A stretch of DNA of 64,000 bases from Brevundimonas sp. (GCF_030682035.1 NZ_JAUXQZ010000031.1:124318-188317); one strand, 5' to 3'. Numbered from the stretch's first letter, positions 9,606-20,902 are shown. Made by a program: numbers and translations. The notes: generated by a model from the letters alone, not told the origin.

Positions 9606-11018
9606 CTACTCCTGGGGCCGAACGACCATACAGGTGACCCGGCGTTCCGCGAGGGCGGTGCAGGCCCCTTGAGCACCCTGTTCGGTCATGCCGGTGAAGC
9701 GGGACCGGTACCAGCCTTCGGCGTTCTGGACCGTCCGTTCGGCCGAAGTGAACTGATTGCGGAAGCGGCGGCTGATCTCGGTCAGCCAGTCGCGGGCGAC
9801 AGTCTCATCGCGGAAGGCGCCGACCTGGACCGACCAGCGGCCGGCGGGCTCGCGGGCCGGTTCCCGTGCCGGAGGCCGCGCGGGGGGGCGGGGCCGCGGC
9901 GGGTTGGCAACCGAAGCCGGACCCGTCGACCCGCCGTTCAGGATGGCGGTCACATCGGCGGGTCGCTCAACGGCGGCGGGACGTCCCGAGGCAGGCGGTG
10001 CACTGGCGGGGAGGGCGGCGTAGGCCACATAGCCGGACGGCGGTGCGCTGGACCCAGCGCCGGTCTCGTCGTCCTCGTCATCGGCGACGGCGTATTCGAT
10101 CGGGCCATTGCTATCCGGGCCGATGCCGAAGCCGCGCGCCTCGAAGAAGGTCTGGGCCACCTGGATCGTCTCACCGCGGGCGCGGGCGCGTTCGACCTCG
10201 AAGCCCGTATCCATCAGAGCGGCGACGTGGGCGTTGCGGCTGGCGGTCGAACGTCCGCCCAGGACGACAGTAATGATCCGGCGCCCGTCGCGCACCGCCG
10301 ATGCTGCAAGATTATAGCCCGAGGCGTTGGTGTAGCCGGTTTTCATGCCGTCATAGCCGGCGCCGCCGCGCAGCAGGCCGTTGGTGTTGCGGTAGTCGCG
10401 GCCATTGTAGGCCCAATCGTGCAGGCCGAAATAGCGGTAGTACTGCGGGTAGTCGCGCATGATGGCGCGGGCCAGGATGGCGAGGTCGCGCGCCGAGGTC
10501 AGCTGACGGGCGTCGGGCAGGCCGTTGGCGTTGACGTAGCGCGTCTGGCTCATGCCCAGCTCGCGGGCCTTCAGCGTCATCTGGGCGGTGAACCGTGACT
10601 CGGACCCGCCGATATGTTCCGCCAAGGCCACTGCCATGTCGTTGGCGCTCCGCACGGCCGTGGCCCGCATGGCGTTGTCGAGGGTTATGGTTTGGCCTGC
10701 GGCGAGGCCCAGTTTGGAGGGTGGCTGGCTGGAAGCGTGGGGTGAGACGGTCAGGACGTCGTCGAGCTTGACCTTGCCCTCCGACAGCGCCTCAAACGTC
10801 AGATACAGCGTCATCACCTTGGTGATGGAGGCTGGATAGCGGCGGCTGTCGGCGTGCCGAGCGAACAGCACCTCGCCCGACTCGGCGTCCACTACGATGG
10901 CGGCATAGCGCGAACTGTCCGACGACTGGGCCAGCGGCGCGTGCGTCGGCGTCATCATCACGGCGATGGCCAGAACGATCGACAGAAATCCGCGACGGAT
11001 CAGGGTGGTGAGCGGCAA
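9606..11018 (-). CDS. dacA: D-alanyl-D-alanine carboxypeptidase (DacA family) with C-terminal SPOR domain
   Basis: 470 residues. This is a periplasmic low-molecular-weight penicillin-binding protein that removes the terminal D-Ala from peptidoglycan stem peptides. A signal peptide ends near PLAQ. Catalytic motifs are S64-I-T-K67, S124-A-N126 and K226-T-G228. After the peptidase domain comes a Pro/Ala/Arg-rich linker (~330-390) and a SPOR domain (~395-470; GRWSVQVGAFRDETVARDWL), which binds denuded glycan at septa. The combination suggests septum-targeted trimming. It lacks the usual DacA C-terminal amphipathic anchor. Confidence 0.92.
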   Translation of the reverse strand: MPLTTLIRRGFLSIVLAIAVMMTPTHAPLAQSSDSSRYAAIVVDAESGEVLFARHADSRRYPASITKVMTLYLTFEALSEGKVKLDDVLTVSPHASSQPPSKLGLAAGQTITLDNAMRATAVRSANDMAVALAEHIGGSESRFTAQMTLKARELGMSQTRYVNANGLPDARQLTSARDLAILARAIMRDYPQYYRYFGLHDWAYNGRDYRNTNGLLRGGAGYDGMKTGYTNASGYNLAASAVRDGRRIITVVLGGRSTASRNAHVAALMDTGFEVERARARGETIQVAQTFFEARGFGIGPDSNGPIEYAVADDEDDETGAGSSAPPSGYVAYAALPASAPPASGRPAAVERPADVTAILNGGSTGPASVANPPRPRPPARPPAREPAREPAGRWSVQVGAFRDETVARDWLTEISRRFRNQFTSAERTVQNAEGWYRSRFTGMTEQGAQGACTALAERRVTCMVVRPQE

Positions 11019-11161
11019 AGACAGGCCTCACAAGAGATTTAGCGCGACGGCGGCCCCACCACGCGACGCTGACGAAAGGCTAACATGCGGCATTTCGGTT
11101 TCGTGAGAGTAAACAACCCGTCAACGATTTTGTGAACTTTTGTGCATCGCACCATTTTTTG

Positions 11162-11190
11162 TTGACGTCCATTCGCACTTGCACCATATG
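11162..11190 (+). promoter_or_regulatory. Candidate sigma-70 promoter for the phasin gene
   Basis: TTGACG at 11162-11167 and CATATG at 11185-11190, 17 bases apart, ~80 bases before the phasin ATG. The -35 is good and the -10 is weak, so this is tentative. Confidence 0.35.
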
Positions 11191-11270
11191 AGCGTCTGTC
11201 GCGATGGACTGGCTCCTCGCGGAGGACATCACAGGCCGTCCCCGGCCGCGCAACGACACTGGAGACCATC

Positions 11271-11810
11271 ATGGCCGACACCACCGCCGACACCGTCAAG
11301 AAGACCGTCGAAACCGCCACGGACACCGTGAAGAAGAACGTCGAGACCGCTACGGCTACCGTTAAGGCTTCGGCCGAGAAGGCCCAGGCCACGTTCCAGG
11401 CCAATGCCGAGCAAGCTCAAGCCGCCGGCGCCAAGGCGCTGCGCGAAGTCGCTGACAAGTCGGCCGCTGGCCTGACCGAGCTGAACGTCCAGGGCAAGCA
11501 GAACCTGGAAGCCCTGGTCGCCTCGGCCGCCGCCGCCCAGAAGGGCGCCGAGACCCTGTCGGCCCAGTCGGTCGCTTTCACCAGGAAGTCCTGGGAAGAC
11601 GGCGTCGCCGCCGCCAAGTCCATGTCGCAGGCCCGTTCGATCCAGGAGCTGCTCGAGCTGCAGACGACCTGGGCGAAGTCGGCGACCGAAGCCTATCTGG
11701 CCGAAGTCACCCGCGCGACCGACGTCGTGACCGCCTCGGTCAAGAACAGCTTCCAGCCGATCAACGAGCGCGTCACCGCCTCGGTCGAAAAGTTCCAGGC
11801 CGCCCGTTAA
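11271..11810 (+). CDS. Phasin family protein
   Basis: 179 residues, no cysteine, Ala/Thr/Lys-rich and almost wholly helical. Phasins coat polyhydroxyalkanoate granules. The C-terminal half (FTRKSWEDGVAAAKSMSQ, QELLELQTTWAKSATEAYL) matches the phasin domain. Residues ~9-40 contain a three-fold 11-residue repeat (TVKKTVETATD, TVKKNVETATA, TVKASAEKAQA) consistent with an amphipathic surface helix. It is monocistronic with its own terminator and no PHA synthase is in the window. Confidence 0.88.
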   Translation: MADTTADTVKKTVETATDTVKKNVETATATVKASAEKAQATFQANAEQAQAAGAKALREVADKSAAGLTELNVQGKQNLEALVASAAAAQKGAETLSAQSVAFTRKSWEDGVAAAKSMSQARSIQELLELQTTWAKSATEAYLAEVTRATDVVTASVKNSFQPINERVTASVEKFQAAR

Positions 11811-11850
11811 GGCGACCACAGCTTCAGTAAGCGTTGTCTGAGCATACGAG

Positions 11851-11881
11851 AGGCCCCGGTGGAAACGCCGGGGCCTTTTTC
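11851..11881 (+). terminator. Rho-independent terminator of the phasin gene
   Basis: AGGCCCCGG (11851-11859) pairs with CCGGGGCCT (11868-11876) around an 8-base loop and runs into TTTTTC. Confidence 0.9.
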
Positions 11882-11885
11882 GTGT

Positions 11886-12031
11886 CTCCCTCCCCCAAAG
11901 TGGGGAGGGATGATCGCGCAGCGATCCGGGTGGGGAATTGCAGCGGCAAGCCGGGCCGGTGGATGTTTCGCCTTTCCCCACCCGGGCTCGGCTTCGCCTC
12001 GCCGTCCCTCCCCATAAAGGGGAGGGAGAAT
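11886..12031. repeat. Intergenic palindromic element between phasin and clpS
   Basis: Left arm CCCTCCCCC..GTGGGGAGGG with GATCGCGCAGCGATC; right arm CCCACCCGGGCTCGGCTTCG...CCCTCCCC..GGGGAGGG. It belongs to the same arm type as 363-494 and 54117-54296. With the phasin terminator it accounts for most of the 312-base gap; 12032-12122 should hold the clpS promoter, but I see no convincing boxes. Confidence 0.75.
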
Positions 12032-12122
12032 CGGCGGTCCCTCAAACCTGTGACTTGCCGCGCCTTCAATTCACGCCATCATTCCCTATCTGATCCATCG
12101 ACTCTCCCAATCCGGAATACGA

Positions 12123-12458
12123 ATGCCGCCGTCCCGCAGGCCAGGTGAACAGGAAGGTGGAGGCCTCGGGGCCGCCACGGTCACCGAGACCAAGCCGAAG
12201 CTTCAGAAGCCCTCGCTGTATCGGGTGCTCATCCTGAACGACGACTACACGCCGATGGAGTTCGTCATCTATGTGCTGGAGCGGTTCTTTCAGAAGGACC
12301 GCGAGGCCGCGACTCGCATCATGCTGCATGTGCACCAGCATGGAGTCGGGGTCTGTGGGGTCTTCACCTACGAGGTGGCCGAAACAAAGGTCGCGCAGGT
12401 GATCGAGACCGCCCGCCGCCACCAGCACCCTCTGCAATGCACGATGGAAAAAGACTGA
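12123..12458 (+). CDS. clpS: ATP-dependent Clp protease adaptor ClpS
   Basis: 111 residues. ClpS delivers N-degron substrates to ClpAP. It shows the conserved [25 protein letters not shown] and [21 protein letters not shown]; the DDYTPM loop forms the N-end residue pocket. The N-terminal ~25 residues are flexible. It sits 12 bases upstream of clpA, so the two are co-transcribed. Confidence 0.97.
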   Translation: MPPSRRPGEQEGGGLGAATVTETKPKLQKPSLYRVLILNDDYTPMEFVIYVLERFFQKDREAATRIMLHVHQHGVGVCGVFTYEVAETKVAQVIETARRHQHPLQCTMEKD

Positions 12459-12470
12459 GAGGATCTGTCC

Positions 12471-14783
<2,313 letters not shown>

Positions 14784-14813
14784 CCGGGCCGGCATAGAGG
14801 AACGGCTGAAGCC

Positions 14814-16463
14814 TCAGGCGGCCTGTTGCTCGGCCGGCTCCGCGGCGGCGGTCCGTTCGGCCGGAAGGTGGACGGTGAAGGTCGATCCCAATCCCGGCGT
14901 GCTCATCGCGCGGATGTGGCCGCCCATGGCCTCGACCAGGCCGCGGGCGAGGGTCAGACCGACCCCGGCCCCTTCGTTGGCGCGGGTGTGCGAATCGTCG
15001 GCCTGAACGAATTTCGCGAACAGCTCAGGCAGGCGGGACGGTGCGATGCCGACCCCGGTGTCCGCGACCCGGAACAACAGCTCCGAACCGGTCGCTCGCG
15101 CTGTCAGCCGCACGGTCCCCTTGGGCGTGTGCTGGAGGGCGTTTTCGACCAGATGCCCGAGGACCTCTCGAAGGTAGTCGCCGTCCAGCCTCCATAGGCC
15201 CTGAATGGAGCTGTCAGTCTCCGTGATCAGGGTCAGTCCGGCGCGCTCTGCCGCGGCCCGGTGCGCATTCGCGACGGCCTGGATCAGAGTGACGGCGTCG
15301 ATGCCGGTCGGATCGGGGACCATCTCGCCCTTCTCCAGCTTGGCGACAGTCAGGATGCGTTCAATCAGGCTGAGCAGGTTCTCGCCGGACTGTTTCAGCA
15401 CGCCCAGCTGGCTTCGCTGCCGGGCGTCGAGTTCGCCCATGGCGAGGATCTCGGCCATGCCCAGTACGCCGTTCAGGGGCGTGCGCAGCTCGTGGCTCAT
15501 CACGCCGAGGAAGCGGGTCTTGGCGATGTTGGCGCCCTCGGCCCGGTCGCGGGCTTCGGTCAGATCCAGTTCGTTTTCTTCCAGCCGTCGCACGATGCCG
15601 CGGACCCGCAGGAACAGCGCCACGGCGGCGGCGACCAGCAAGAGGATCAGCCCGGCGACCGCGGGCGCGGCGCCCTTGAGGACAGAGAGGCCGGGCCGGT
15701 CGGGCGTCCAGAGAACCTGGCCCAGGACCACATCGTTCGGGCCCCTTAGCACAAGGTGGCCTCGATTGTCCTGCGGGGGCCAGGCCCGGGTGAGTGTGGG
15801 GCTCTTGATCGCCAGGTCCTTTTCAAGAGCGGTGAGGAGTTCGGAAATCGGCTTGGCGGAGACGATGACGGGGTCGTTGTCCAGCCGCGGCGCCGCCAGA
15901 TCCTCGCGCACCACGGTGCCAAATCCGACCAGATAGATATCGGCGCCGGCGCGCACGAGGGCGGTGTGATTGACGGAGGCGTCGAAGCTCATGCGGGGCC
16001 GGTCGTGCTTGGCCGCAGCCTGGCGACGGACCTCCGCCACCAGCGGCGCGACGGCGTCTATGAAGGCCCGTTCGCTGGCCGGGTTCACCGGCTCGCTGTC
16101 TCGGGAGGTCAGAATAAGGTCGCCGTGCCGATCATAGACCAGGGTCACCGAGTGACCCATGAAGTCGGCGTAATAGTCGCCGAAATTGATCTGGAGCCAT
16201 TCCAGGTCCGGCCTGTCCGTCAGGACGGTGACCGAGTCATTCCAGATGGCCGAGGAATTGATGTTCTCGATCAGGCCTTCCAACGTCCGGTCGAGGCGGA
16301 CCTGGGCCAGCTCGCGTTCCTTTTCGGCCTGCACGCGGTCGATACCGGCGGCGGCGTAGGCCATCAGGCCCACGGCGCCCAGGAAGACGAGCGCCAGCGC
16401 GGCCAGCGTGATCACCATGATCCGCTTCAGGTCCTTGCGCTCTGTGCTTGTACGCCCCGACAT
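14814..16463 (-). CDS. Membrane sensor histidine kinase with CHASE4 domain
   Basis: 549 residues. TM1 is ~16-38; a periplasmic CHASE4-type domain at ~45-250 contains SAIWNDSV and FGDYYADFMGHSV; TM2 is ~266-287. A short coiled coil leads to the HisKA domain with phospho-acceptor H324 in MSHELRTPLNG, then an HATPase with NALQHTP, DTGVGI and GAGVGLTLARGLVEAMGG. There is no receiver domain, so the partner regulator must be elsewhere. The ligand is unknown. Confidence 0.92.
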   Translation of the reverse strand: MSGRTSTERKDLKRIMVITLAALALVFLGAVGLMAYAAAGIDRVQAEKERELAQVRLDRTLEGLIENINSSAIWNDSVTVLTDRPDLEWLQINFGDYYADFMGHSVTLVYDRHGDLILTSRDSEPVNPASERAFIDAVAPLVAEVRRQAAAKHDRPRMSFDASVNHTALVRAGADIYLVGFGTVVREDLAAPRLDNDPVIVSAKPISELLTALEKDLAIKSPTLTRAWPPQDNRGHLVLRGPNDVVLGQVLWTPDRPGLSVLKGAAPAVAGLILLLVAAAVALFLRVRGIVRRLEENELDLTEARDRAEGANIAKTRFLGVMSHELRTPLNGVLGMAEILAMGELDARQRSQLGVLKQSGENLLSLIERILTVAKLEKGEMVPDPTGIDAVTLIQAVANAHRAAAERAGLTLITETDSSIQGLWRLDGDYLREVLGHLVENALQHTPKGTVRLTARATGSELLFRVADTGVGIAPSRLPELFAKFVQADDSHTRANEGAGVGLTLARGLVEAMGGHIRAMSTPGLGSTFTVHLPAERTAAAEPAEQQAA

Positions 16464-16594
16464 GCCTCAGTCGGTTGCACGGCGGGCGATAAGGTCAGGT
16501 GACGGAACACGGTTATCGCCGGTTAACCTTGTCCGTACACGGAAGATTGCGCGCCGCTGTGTGACGGTCCCCGGTGTTGAATGGGGCGGGATTC

Positions 16595-17284
16595 ATGATC
16601 TATCGAGTCATCGCGGCGAGTCTGGCGGCGCTGCTTGCGTCCAACGTTCCGGTGCTCGCGCAGGAGGCCGGGCCGTGGTCGGTCGAGGGGCGCATCGGCG
16701 CCGTCTCGGACTATCGCGACCGGGGCTACACCCTGTCGGCCGGGGATCCGGTCCTGCAGGGCGACGCGACCCTGTTGCACGCGTCGGGCCTGTACGGCGG
16801 CGTCTGGGCCTCGGGTATCGAGGAATATGGCGTCGGTCCGGACGGCGACGGCGCGGAGATCGAGGTCACCCTGTATGCCGGCTGGGCCGGATCGGCAGGG
16901 GGCTTCGATATCGACCTCGGCGTCTGGTCCAACCTCTACCCCGACGGCGACGAGGTGAACTACGTCGAGTTCCCGCTTCAGATAGGCCGCACCTTCGGCG
17001 ATGCGACCTTCACCACCGGCGTGGTCTGGGCCCCGTCCCAGACCGGAACGGGGGACGAAGCCGACACCTGGGTCTGGACCCGCGCCGAATACGCGCCCGA
17101 GGCCTGGCCCGTCAGCGTGCACGCCATGATCGGCCATGAGGACGGCGGCTTCGCCCCGGACGGCAAGACCGACTGGCGTATCGGCGCGAAGGCTCCGTTG
17201 GGCGTCTTCACCCTCGGGGTCGACTGGGTGGACAGCGACACCGAGGACAACGCCGTCGTCGCCTCGGTGTTCTGGGATTTCTAG
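16595..17284 (+). CDS. TorF family putative porin
   Basis: About 229 residues. The start at 16595 follows GGGGCGGG and gives a signal peptide (MIYRVIAASLAALLASNVPVLAQ). The mature protein has the TorF/Gcw_chp pattern: GRIGAVSDYRDRGYTLSAGDPVLQG near the N terminus, repeated Gly/Asp/Trp-rich strands and a C-terminal ASVFWDF ending in Phe, typical of an outer-membrane barrel. Members are annotated as putative porins; the transported solute is unknown. It is a single gene. Confidence 0.82.
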   Translation: MIYRVIAASLAALLASNVPVLAQEAGPWSVEGRIGAVSDYRDRGYTLSAGDPVLQGDATLLHASGLYGGVWASGIEEYGVGPDGDGAEIEVTLYAGWAGSAGGFDIDLGVWSNLYPDGDEVNYVEFPLQIGRTFGDATFTTGVVWAPSQTGTGDEADTWVWTRAEYAPEAWPVSVHAMIGHEDGGFAPDGKTDWRIGAKAPLGVFTLGVDWVDSDTEDNAVVASVFWDF

Positions 17285-17290
17285 GTCGTC

Positions 17291-17596
17291 CTAGCGACGG
17301 CGGCCGAGGCCGCTGAGCAGGACGGCCAGACCGGCGACGATGCCGGTGGTCAGCAGCGGCTTGCGGCGGGCGAAGTCGAGGCCTTGGCGAGCCTTGTCCT
17401 GATACTGAACCGGGGCCTTTTCGACCAGGCCGTCCAGCCCGTCGATGACGCGGCCATAGGCGTCCATCGCCCGGCCCTTGACCTCGTTGATTCGGCCGTC
17501 GAGCTGCAGCCCGGCGTCGCCGGTCAGTCGGCCGAGGCCAACCTGGGCCTTGCCCTCGAGCTCGGTGGCGGCGCCGTCGATGCGTTGGTCGGTCAT
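17291..17596 (-). CDS. CsbD-like protein with C-terminal membrane anchor
   Basis: 101 residues from the ATG at 17596, with AAGGA upstream. Residues ~1-60 resemble CsbD, a stress-associated hydrophilic fold (DGAATELEGKAQVGLGRLTG, EVKGRAMDAYG). A single transmembrane helix near residues 78-96 ends in GLGRRR. CsbD proteins are usually general-stress induced. The gene converges on the porin gene with 6 bases between stops. Confidence 0.75.
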   Translation of the reverse strand: MTDQRIDGAATELEGKAQVGLGRLTGDAGLQLDGRINEVKGRAMDAYGRVIDGLDGLVEKAPVQYQDKARQGLDFARRKPLLTTGIVAGLAVLLSGLGRRR

Positions 17597-17952
17597 GGGG
17601 AAATCCTTGGTTTGAACGGGCGGGGAGGCCTGCAGCGAAAGTGCATGTCGGCGCCGACGGTTCCGGCGGAAAGAGGTCCGCGGCGGATGTTTTTCGGAAG
17701 CAGCGGGGCCCTGACGCTGGAGCGGCGAACAATTATATCCGGACGATATTGACCGGTGGGGTTTAACCCGGGTAGAACCGTGCCGGTGAGGGCGCGGTTC
17801 GAAAACACCGTCCGAAGCGTCCGAAGCGTTCGCCCCGGTCACTGTGTCCTCCTGATCCACTGCGTCTCCCAACGTCGGGTCCCTCCGGAACGGCAGGATA
17901 GGACGCCCTTACGTCAATACTGGTCGCAGGCGCGGCCGGCCCGGAGCCCGCC
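17597..17952. other. 356-base divergent intergenic region (csbD-like / DUF2239)
   Basis: It should contain promoters in both directions. It includes an AT-richer stretch AACAATTATATCCGGACGAT (17729-17748) and a direct repeat CGTCCGAAG/CGTCCGAAG at 17810-17828. I find no convincing gene, terminator or named operator in it. Confidence 0.5.
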
Positions 17953-18528
17953 ATGTCCGCGTCCATCGACCTGCCCGTCGTCGTCTTCTCGTCCGACCGC
18001 CTGATCGCCCGCGGGCCGCTGGGGGAGGTGCTGGGGGAGGTGCGCACGGCGGCCGGCGATGACGCGGCGTCGCTGGTCATTGATCTGGCGACGGGGCGGG
18101 TGGTGGACCTGGACCTGCGCGGAACCCTGGACGAAGCGAGGGCCCGGCTGACCCCGGCGCCCGAGGCGGAAAAGCGCGGCCCGGGCCGCCCGAAGCTGGG
18201 GGTCACGGCGCGCGAGGTGACCCTGCTGCCGCGCCACTGGGACTGGCTGGCCGGTCAGCCGGGCGGGGCGTCGGTGGCCCTGCGCAAACTGGTCGAGGGC
18301 GCGCTGCGCGAGGCGGAGGGGCCGGACCGGGCGCGGCGTTCGAAGGAGGCGGCGTACCGCTTCATGACCGCGCTGGCCGGGGATTTGCCCAGCTATGAGG
18401 AGGCGACGCGGATGCTGTTCGCGGGGGACTGGACGGCGTTCGACGCGGCGGTGGAAGGGTGGCCGGAGGGGGTAAGGGAGACGGCGCGCGGGATGGCGGC
18501 GGGGGCTTGGCGGAACGGGGCGGGGTGA
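17953..18528 (+). CDS. DUF2239 family protein
   Basis: 191 residues. The layout matches DUF2239: an N-terminal beta segment (VVFSSDRLIARGPLGEV), a central GPGRPKLGVTAREVTLLPRH and a helical end starting QPGGASVALRKLVEGA. GRPK resembles an AT-hook-like patch and the middle is similar to ribbon-helix-type sequences, so nucleic-acid contact is conceivable but unproven. Function is unknown. It is flanked downstream by a large nested palindrome. Confidence 0.8.
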   Translation: MSASIDLPVVVFSSDRLIARGPLGEVLGEVRTAAGDDAASLVIDLATGRVVDLDLRGTLDEARARLTPAPEAEKRGPGRPKLGVTAREVTLLPRHWDWLAGQPGGASVALRKLVEGALREAEGPDRARRSKEAAYRFMTALAGDLPSYEEATRMLFAGDWTAFDAAVEGWPEGVRETARGMAAGAWRNGAG

Positions 18529-18547
18529 GCGGCACAGGTCATTGCCT

Positions 18548-18763
18548 TGTCATCCCGGACGCCGCGTCAGCGGCGATCCGGGACGGTGGGACCTCCACAC
18601 CTGACGCTCCCGGAAGCGGCGACAGCCGCTATCCGGGAGACAGGTCAGGCCAGGCGCGAAGGCCGCCCGTCTCCCGGATAACCGCTTCGCGGCTTCCGGG
18701 AGGGTCGGGTGAGTGGCTTGTCCGTCCCGGCTCTCCGCTTCGCTTCGGCCGGGATGACAAGCG
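18548..18763. repeat. Nested palindromic repeat cluster
   Basis: The outer arms TTGTCATCCCGG...(18548) and ...CCGGGATGACAAG (to 18763) are inverted copies. Inside are two further inverted hairpins: CTCCCGGAAGCGG..CCGCTATCCGGGAG and CTCCCGGATAACCGC..GCGGCTTCCGGGAG. Each arm has its own small hairpin. It is a different family from the CCTTCTCCC elements. It lies in the 18529-19169 gap, which also holds a small ORF and a half element. Confidence 0.8.
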
Positions 18764-18770
18764 CCAACGC

Positions 18771-18799
18771 TCAACAGGCAGGGGCTGCCATGCTATACT
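18771..18799 (+). promoter_or_regulatory. Candidate promoter of the 45-codon ORF
   Basis: TCAACA (18771-18776, 4/6 to TTGACA) is 17 bases from TATACT (18794-18799, 5/6 to TATAAT). Transcription would begin around 18806, the first codon of the small ORF, so the message could be leaderless. Confidence 0.45.
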
Positions 18800-18805
18800 G
18801 AGCCC

Positions 18806-18943
18806 ACGGCCACCGCGAAGAAGGGACAACTGGTTGCGGCGACGGAGTGGTGGAAACACCTCCGCTGGACCAAACGCGCCTTCTGGAAACGCCAGCGTCA
18901 GGCGGACAAGCGGGAAGCGGCGGCGCAGCGAACGGACGCCTGA
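18806..18943 (+). CDS. Small basic Trp-rich protein, probable, with non-ATG start (ACG)
   Basis: About 45 residues in a frame open from the stop at 18755. The sequence TATAKKGQLVAATEWWKHLR is followed by WTKRAFWKRQRQADKREAAA and a short end; it is very basic with four tryptophans, unlike random translation of GC-rich intergenic DNA. No ATG, GTG or TTG is available in frame; the natural first codon by position is ACG at 18806, immediately at the predicted transcription start. Either a rare start, a mutated gene or a base-call error. The function is unknown, possibly membrane-surface or nucleic-acid binding. Confidence 0.45.
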   Translation, partial: TATAKKGQLVAATEWWKHLRWTKRAFWKRQRQADKREAAAQRTDA

Positions 18944-19169
18944 AACAAGCAACCCCCGCCCGGCTTGTTATGGCCCTGGCGGGGCTGGCCGGGCGAACCC
19001 GGTCTTGAGGCCCAACGGGCGAACCCGCGAGTGGCAAGTCCATTGTAGCACAATCCGGATCGACATCGATTCGCATCCCTTCTCCCCTTGCGGGAGAAGG
19101 TGGCAGCCCGCAGGGCTGACGGATGAGGGGTCTCGCTGACGGCGGGAGTCGCATAGTCAGCAGTGGTCA
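18944..19169. other. Intergenic segment between the small ORF and cobS, with a half palindromic element
   Basis: A CCCCGCC...GGCGGGG hairpin lies at ~18952-18985 without a T run. At 19078-19140 there is a single arm of the 3704-3868 type element (TTCTCCCCTTGCGGGAGAAGG followed by a GGTGGCAG..GGATGAGGGG flank), lacking the inverted partner. I see no further gene. Confidence 0.6.
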
Positions 19170-20177
19170 TCACCCCACCTTCACCCGCGTCGCCGCCTCG
19201 GGCAGATCCTCCCCGAACGCCCGCTGGTAGAACTCCGCGATCGTCGGCCGCTCCAGCTCGTCGCATTTGTTCAGGAAGGTCAGGCGGAAGGCCAACCCCA
19301 CATCCCCGGCGAAGATGGTCGCGTTCTGGGCCCAGGTGATGACGGTGCGCGGGCTCATGACGGTGGAGATGTCGCCGTTCATGAAGGCGTTCCTCGTCAT
19401 GTCGGCGACGCGGACCATGGCGGCGATGCGGCGGCGGCCGTCGGCGTCGGACCATTCGGGGACCTTGGCGGCGACAATCTCGGCCTCGACGTCGTGGTCG
19501 AGGTAGTTGAGCGTGGTGACGATGTTCCAGCGGTCCATCTGACCCTGATTGATCTGCTGGGTGCCGTGGTACAGGCCCGAGGTGTCGCCGAGGCCGATGG
19601 TGTTGGTGGTCGAGAACAGGCGGAAGAATTTGTTCGGGCGGATGACGCGGTTTTGGTCCAGCAGGGTCAGACGGCCCTGCGCCTCCAGCACGCGCTGGAT
19701 GACGAACATCACATCGGGGCGGCCGGCGTCGTATTCGTCAAAACACAGGGCGATCGGGCGCTGGATGGCCCAGGGCAGCATGCCCTCGCGGAACTCGGTG
19801 ATCTGTTTGCCGTCCTTGAGGACGATGGCGTCCTTGCCGACCAGGTCGATGCGGCTGACGTGGCTGTCCAGGTTCACGCGGACCATCGGCCAGTTCAGGC
19901 GGGCGGCGACCTGTTCGATATGGGTCGACTTGCCGGTGCCGTGATAGCCTTGGACCATGACGCGGCGGTCGAAGGCGAAGCCGGCGCAGATGGCGATCGT
20001 GGTCTGGGGGTCGAAGCGATAGGCCTCGTCGATCTCGGGCACATGGCTGTCGCGCTCAGTGAAGACCGGCACGGTCATGTCGGAATCGACGCCGAAGATC
20101 TCGCGCACGGTGGCGCGGCGATGCGGTTCCAGCGTCAGCAGGGGATCGGGGGAGGCGTCGAGCAGGGAAGGGGCCAT
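19170..20177 (-). CDS. cobS: Cobaltochelatase-type AAA+ subunit CobS
   Basis: 335 residues. CobS is the AAA+ ring ATPase that works with CobT and CobN to insert cobalt into hydrogenobyrinate diamide. Walker A is GYHGTGKST (~97-105) and Walker [11 protein letters not shown], followed by the sensor-1 type [14 protein letters not shown]. The length and N terminus ([14 protein letters not shown]) are typical. In alphaproteobacteria cobS is often next to bolA and a J-domain gene, as here; cobT is not visible in the window. Whether it serves B12 synthesis here or another ion-insertion task cannot be told. Confidence 0.93.
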   Translation of the reverse strand: MAPSLLDASPDPLLTLEPHRRATVREIFGVDSDMTVPVFTERDSHVPEIDEAYRFDPQTTIAICAGFAFDRRVMVQGYHGTGKSTHIEQVAARLNWPMVRVNLDSHVSRIDLVGKDAIVLKDGKQITEFREGMLPWAIQRPIALCFDEYDAGRPDVMFVIQRVLEAQGRLTLLDQNRVIRPNKFFRLFSTTNTIGLGDTSGLYHGTQQINQGQMDRWNIVTTLNYLDHDVEAEIVAAKVPEWSDADGRRRIAAMVRVADMTRNAFMNGDISTVMSPRTVITWAQNATIFAGDVGLAFRLTFLNKCDELERPTIAEFYQRAFGEDLPEAATRVKVG

Positions 20178-20230
20178 GCCGCTCGTTTAGAGGCGTGGGG
20201 CGTCGGGCTCAACCCGCAGGAAGCAACCTG

Positions 20231-20902
20231 TCAGGCCAGCCCCGCCTTCTTCAGCGTCTTGTAGGCCTTGATGACGCTTTGCAGCTTGGCCTCGGCGCCG
20301 CGATCACCCTGGTTCAGGTCCGGGTGGAAGCGTTTCAGCATCTCGTGATAGCGCGCCTTGACGCCGGCCTTGTTGGTGCGGGCGTCGAGGTCGAGGACCG
20401 ACAGGGCGGCGCGTTCCAGCTTGCCGAGACGGTGCGCATCCTCGCCCGCGGGCCCGGCCTGCTCCTTCATACGGCGACCGAACAGGCCGAAACTGTCCTG
20501 CCAGCTGCCGGCCCCCTTGGTGTTGGCCGTGCCCATCTTCGAGGCGAAGGCGGCGGCCTCGCGGCTGAATTTGCCCGCCTTCATCTCCCAGGTCGGGCGG
20601 CCGCCGGTCATGGCCTCGTTTTCCTTGGCCGCGCGGACCTCGCCGTCGCTCATGCCGGCGTAGAAATTCCAGCCCTTGTTGTACTCGCCGGCGTGGCCCT
20701 GACAGAAGTCGTAGAAATCATTGAGCCGCTCGCGCGACTTGGGCGCGCGGGCCGTCGCCGGCTTGCTGCAATCGGGCCACTGGCAGCGGATTTCGCCGGG
20801 CTTGAGGTGCAGGACATCGGCCTCCGCCGCCGCCTCTTCGGGGCGCGGCGGTTTGATCCGCATGTCCTTGAAGCGGGGCTTGTATTCAAACTCGGATGAC
20901 AT
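20231..20902 (-). CDS. J-domain protein (DnaJ-like, C-terminal J domain)
   Basis: 223 residues from the ATG at 20902. The C-terminal ~65 residues are a J domain (AALSVLDLDARTNKAGVKAR, YHEMLKRFHPDLNQGDRG) with an intact HPD, so it should stimulate DnaK. The N-terminal part has CQWPDCSKPATARAPKS and a second cysteine/histidine pair (DFCQGHAG), a possible zinc site. This architecture is typical of the alphaproteobacterial J protein encoded beside bolA. It is divergent from the BolA gene (45 bases between starts) and likely co-transcribed with cobS downstream. Confidence 0.9.
   Translation of the reverse strand: MSSEFEYKPRFKDMRIKPPRPEEAAAEADVLHLKPGEIRCQWPDCSKPATARAPKSRERLNDFYDFCQGHAGEYNKGWNFYAGMSDGEVRAAKENEAMTGGRPTWEMKAGKFSREAAAFASKMGTANTKGAGSWQDSFGLFGRRMKEQAGPAGEDAHRLGKLERAALSVLDLDARTNKAGVKARYHEMLKRFHPDLNQGDRGAEAKLQSVIKAYKTLKKAGLA

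Noticed and set aside
17658..17664. EcfG-type promoter for the CsbD-like gene (GGAAC on the minus strand)
   Set aside because: No (C/G)GTT is found at the required 16-17 base distance.
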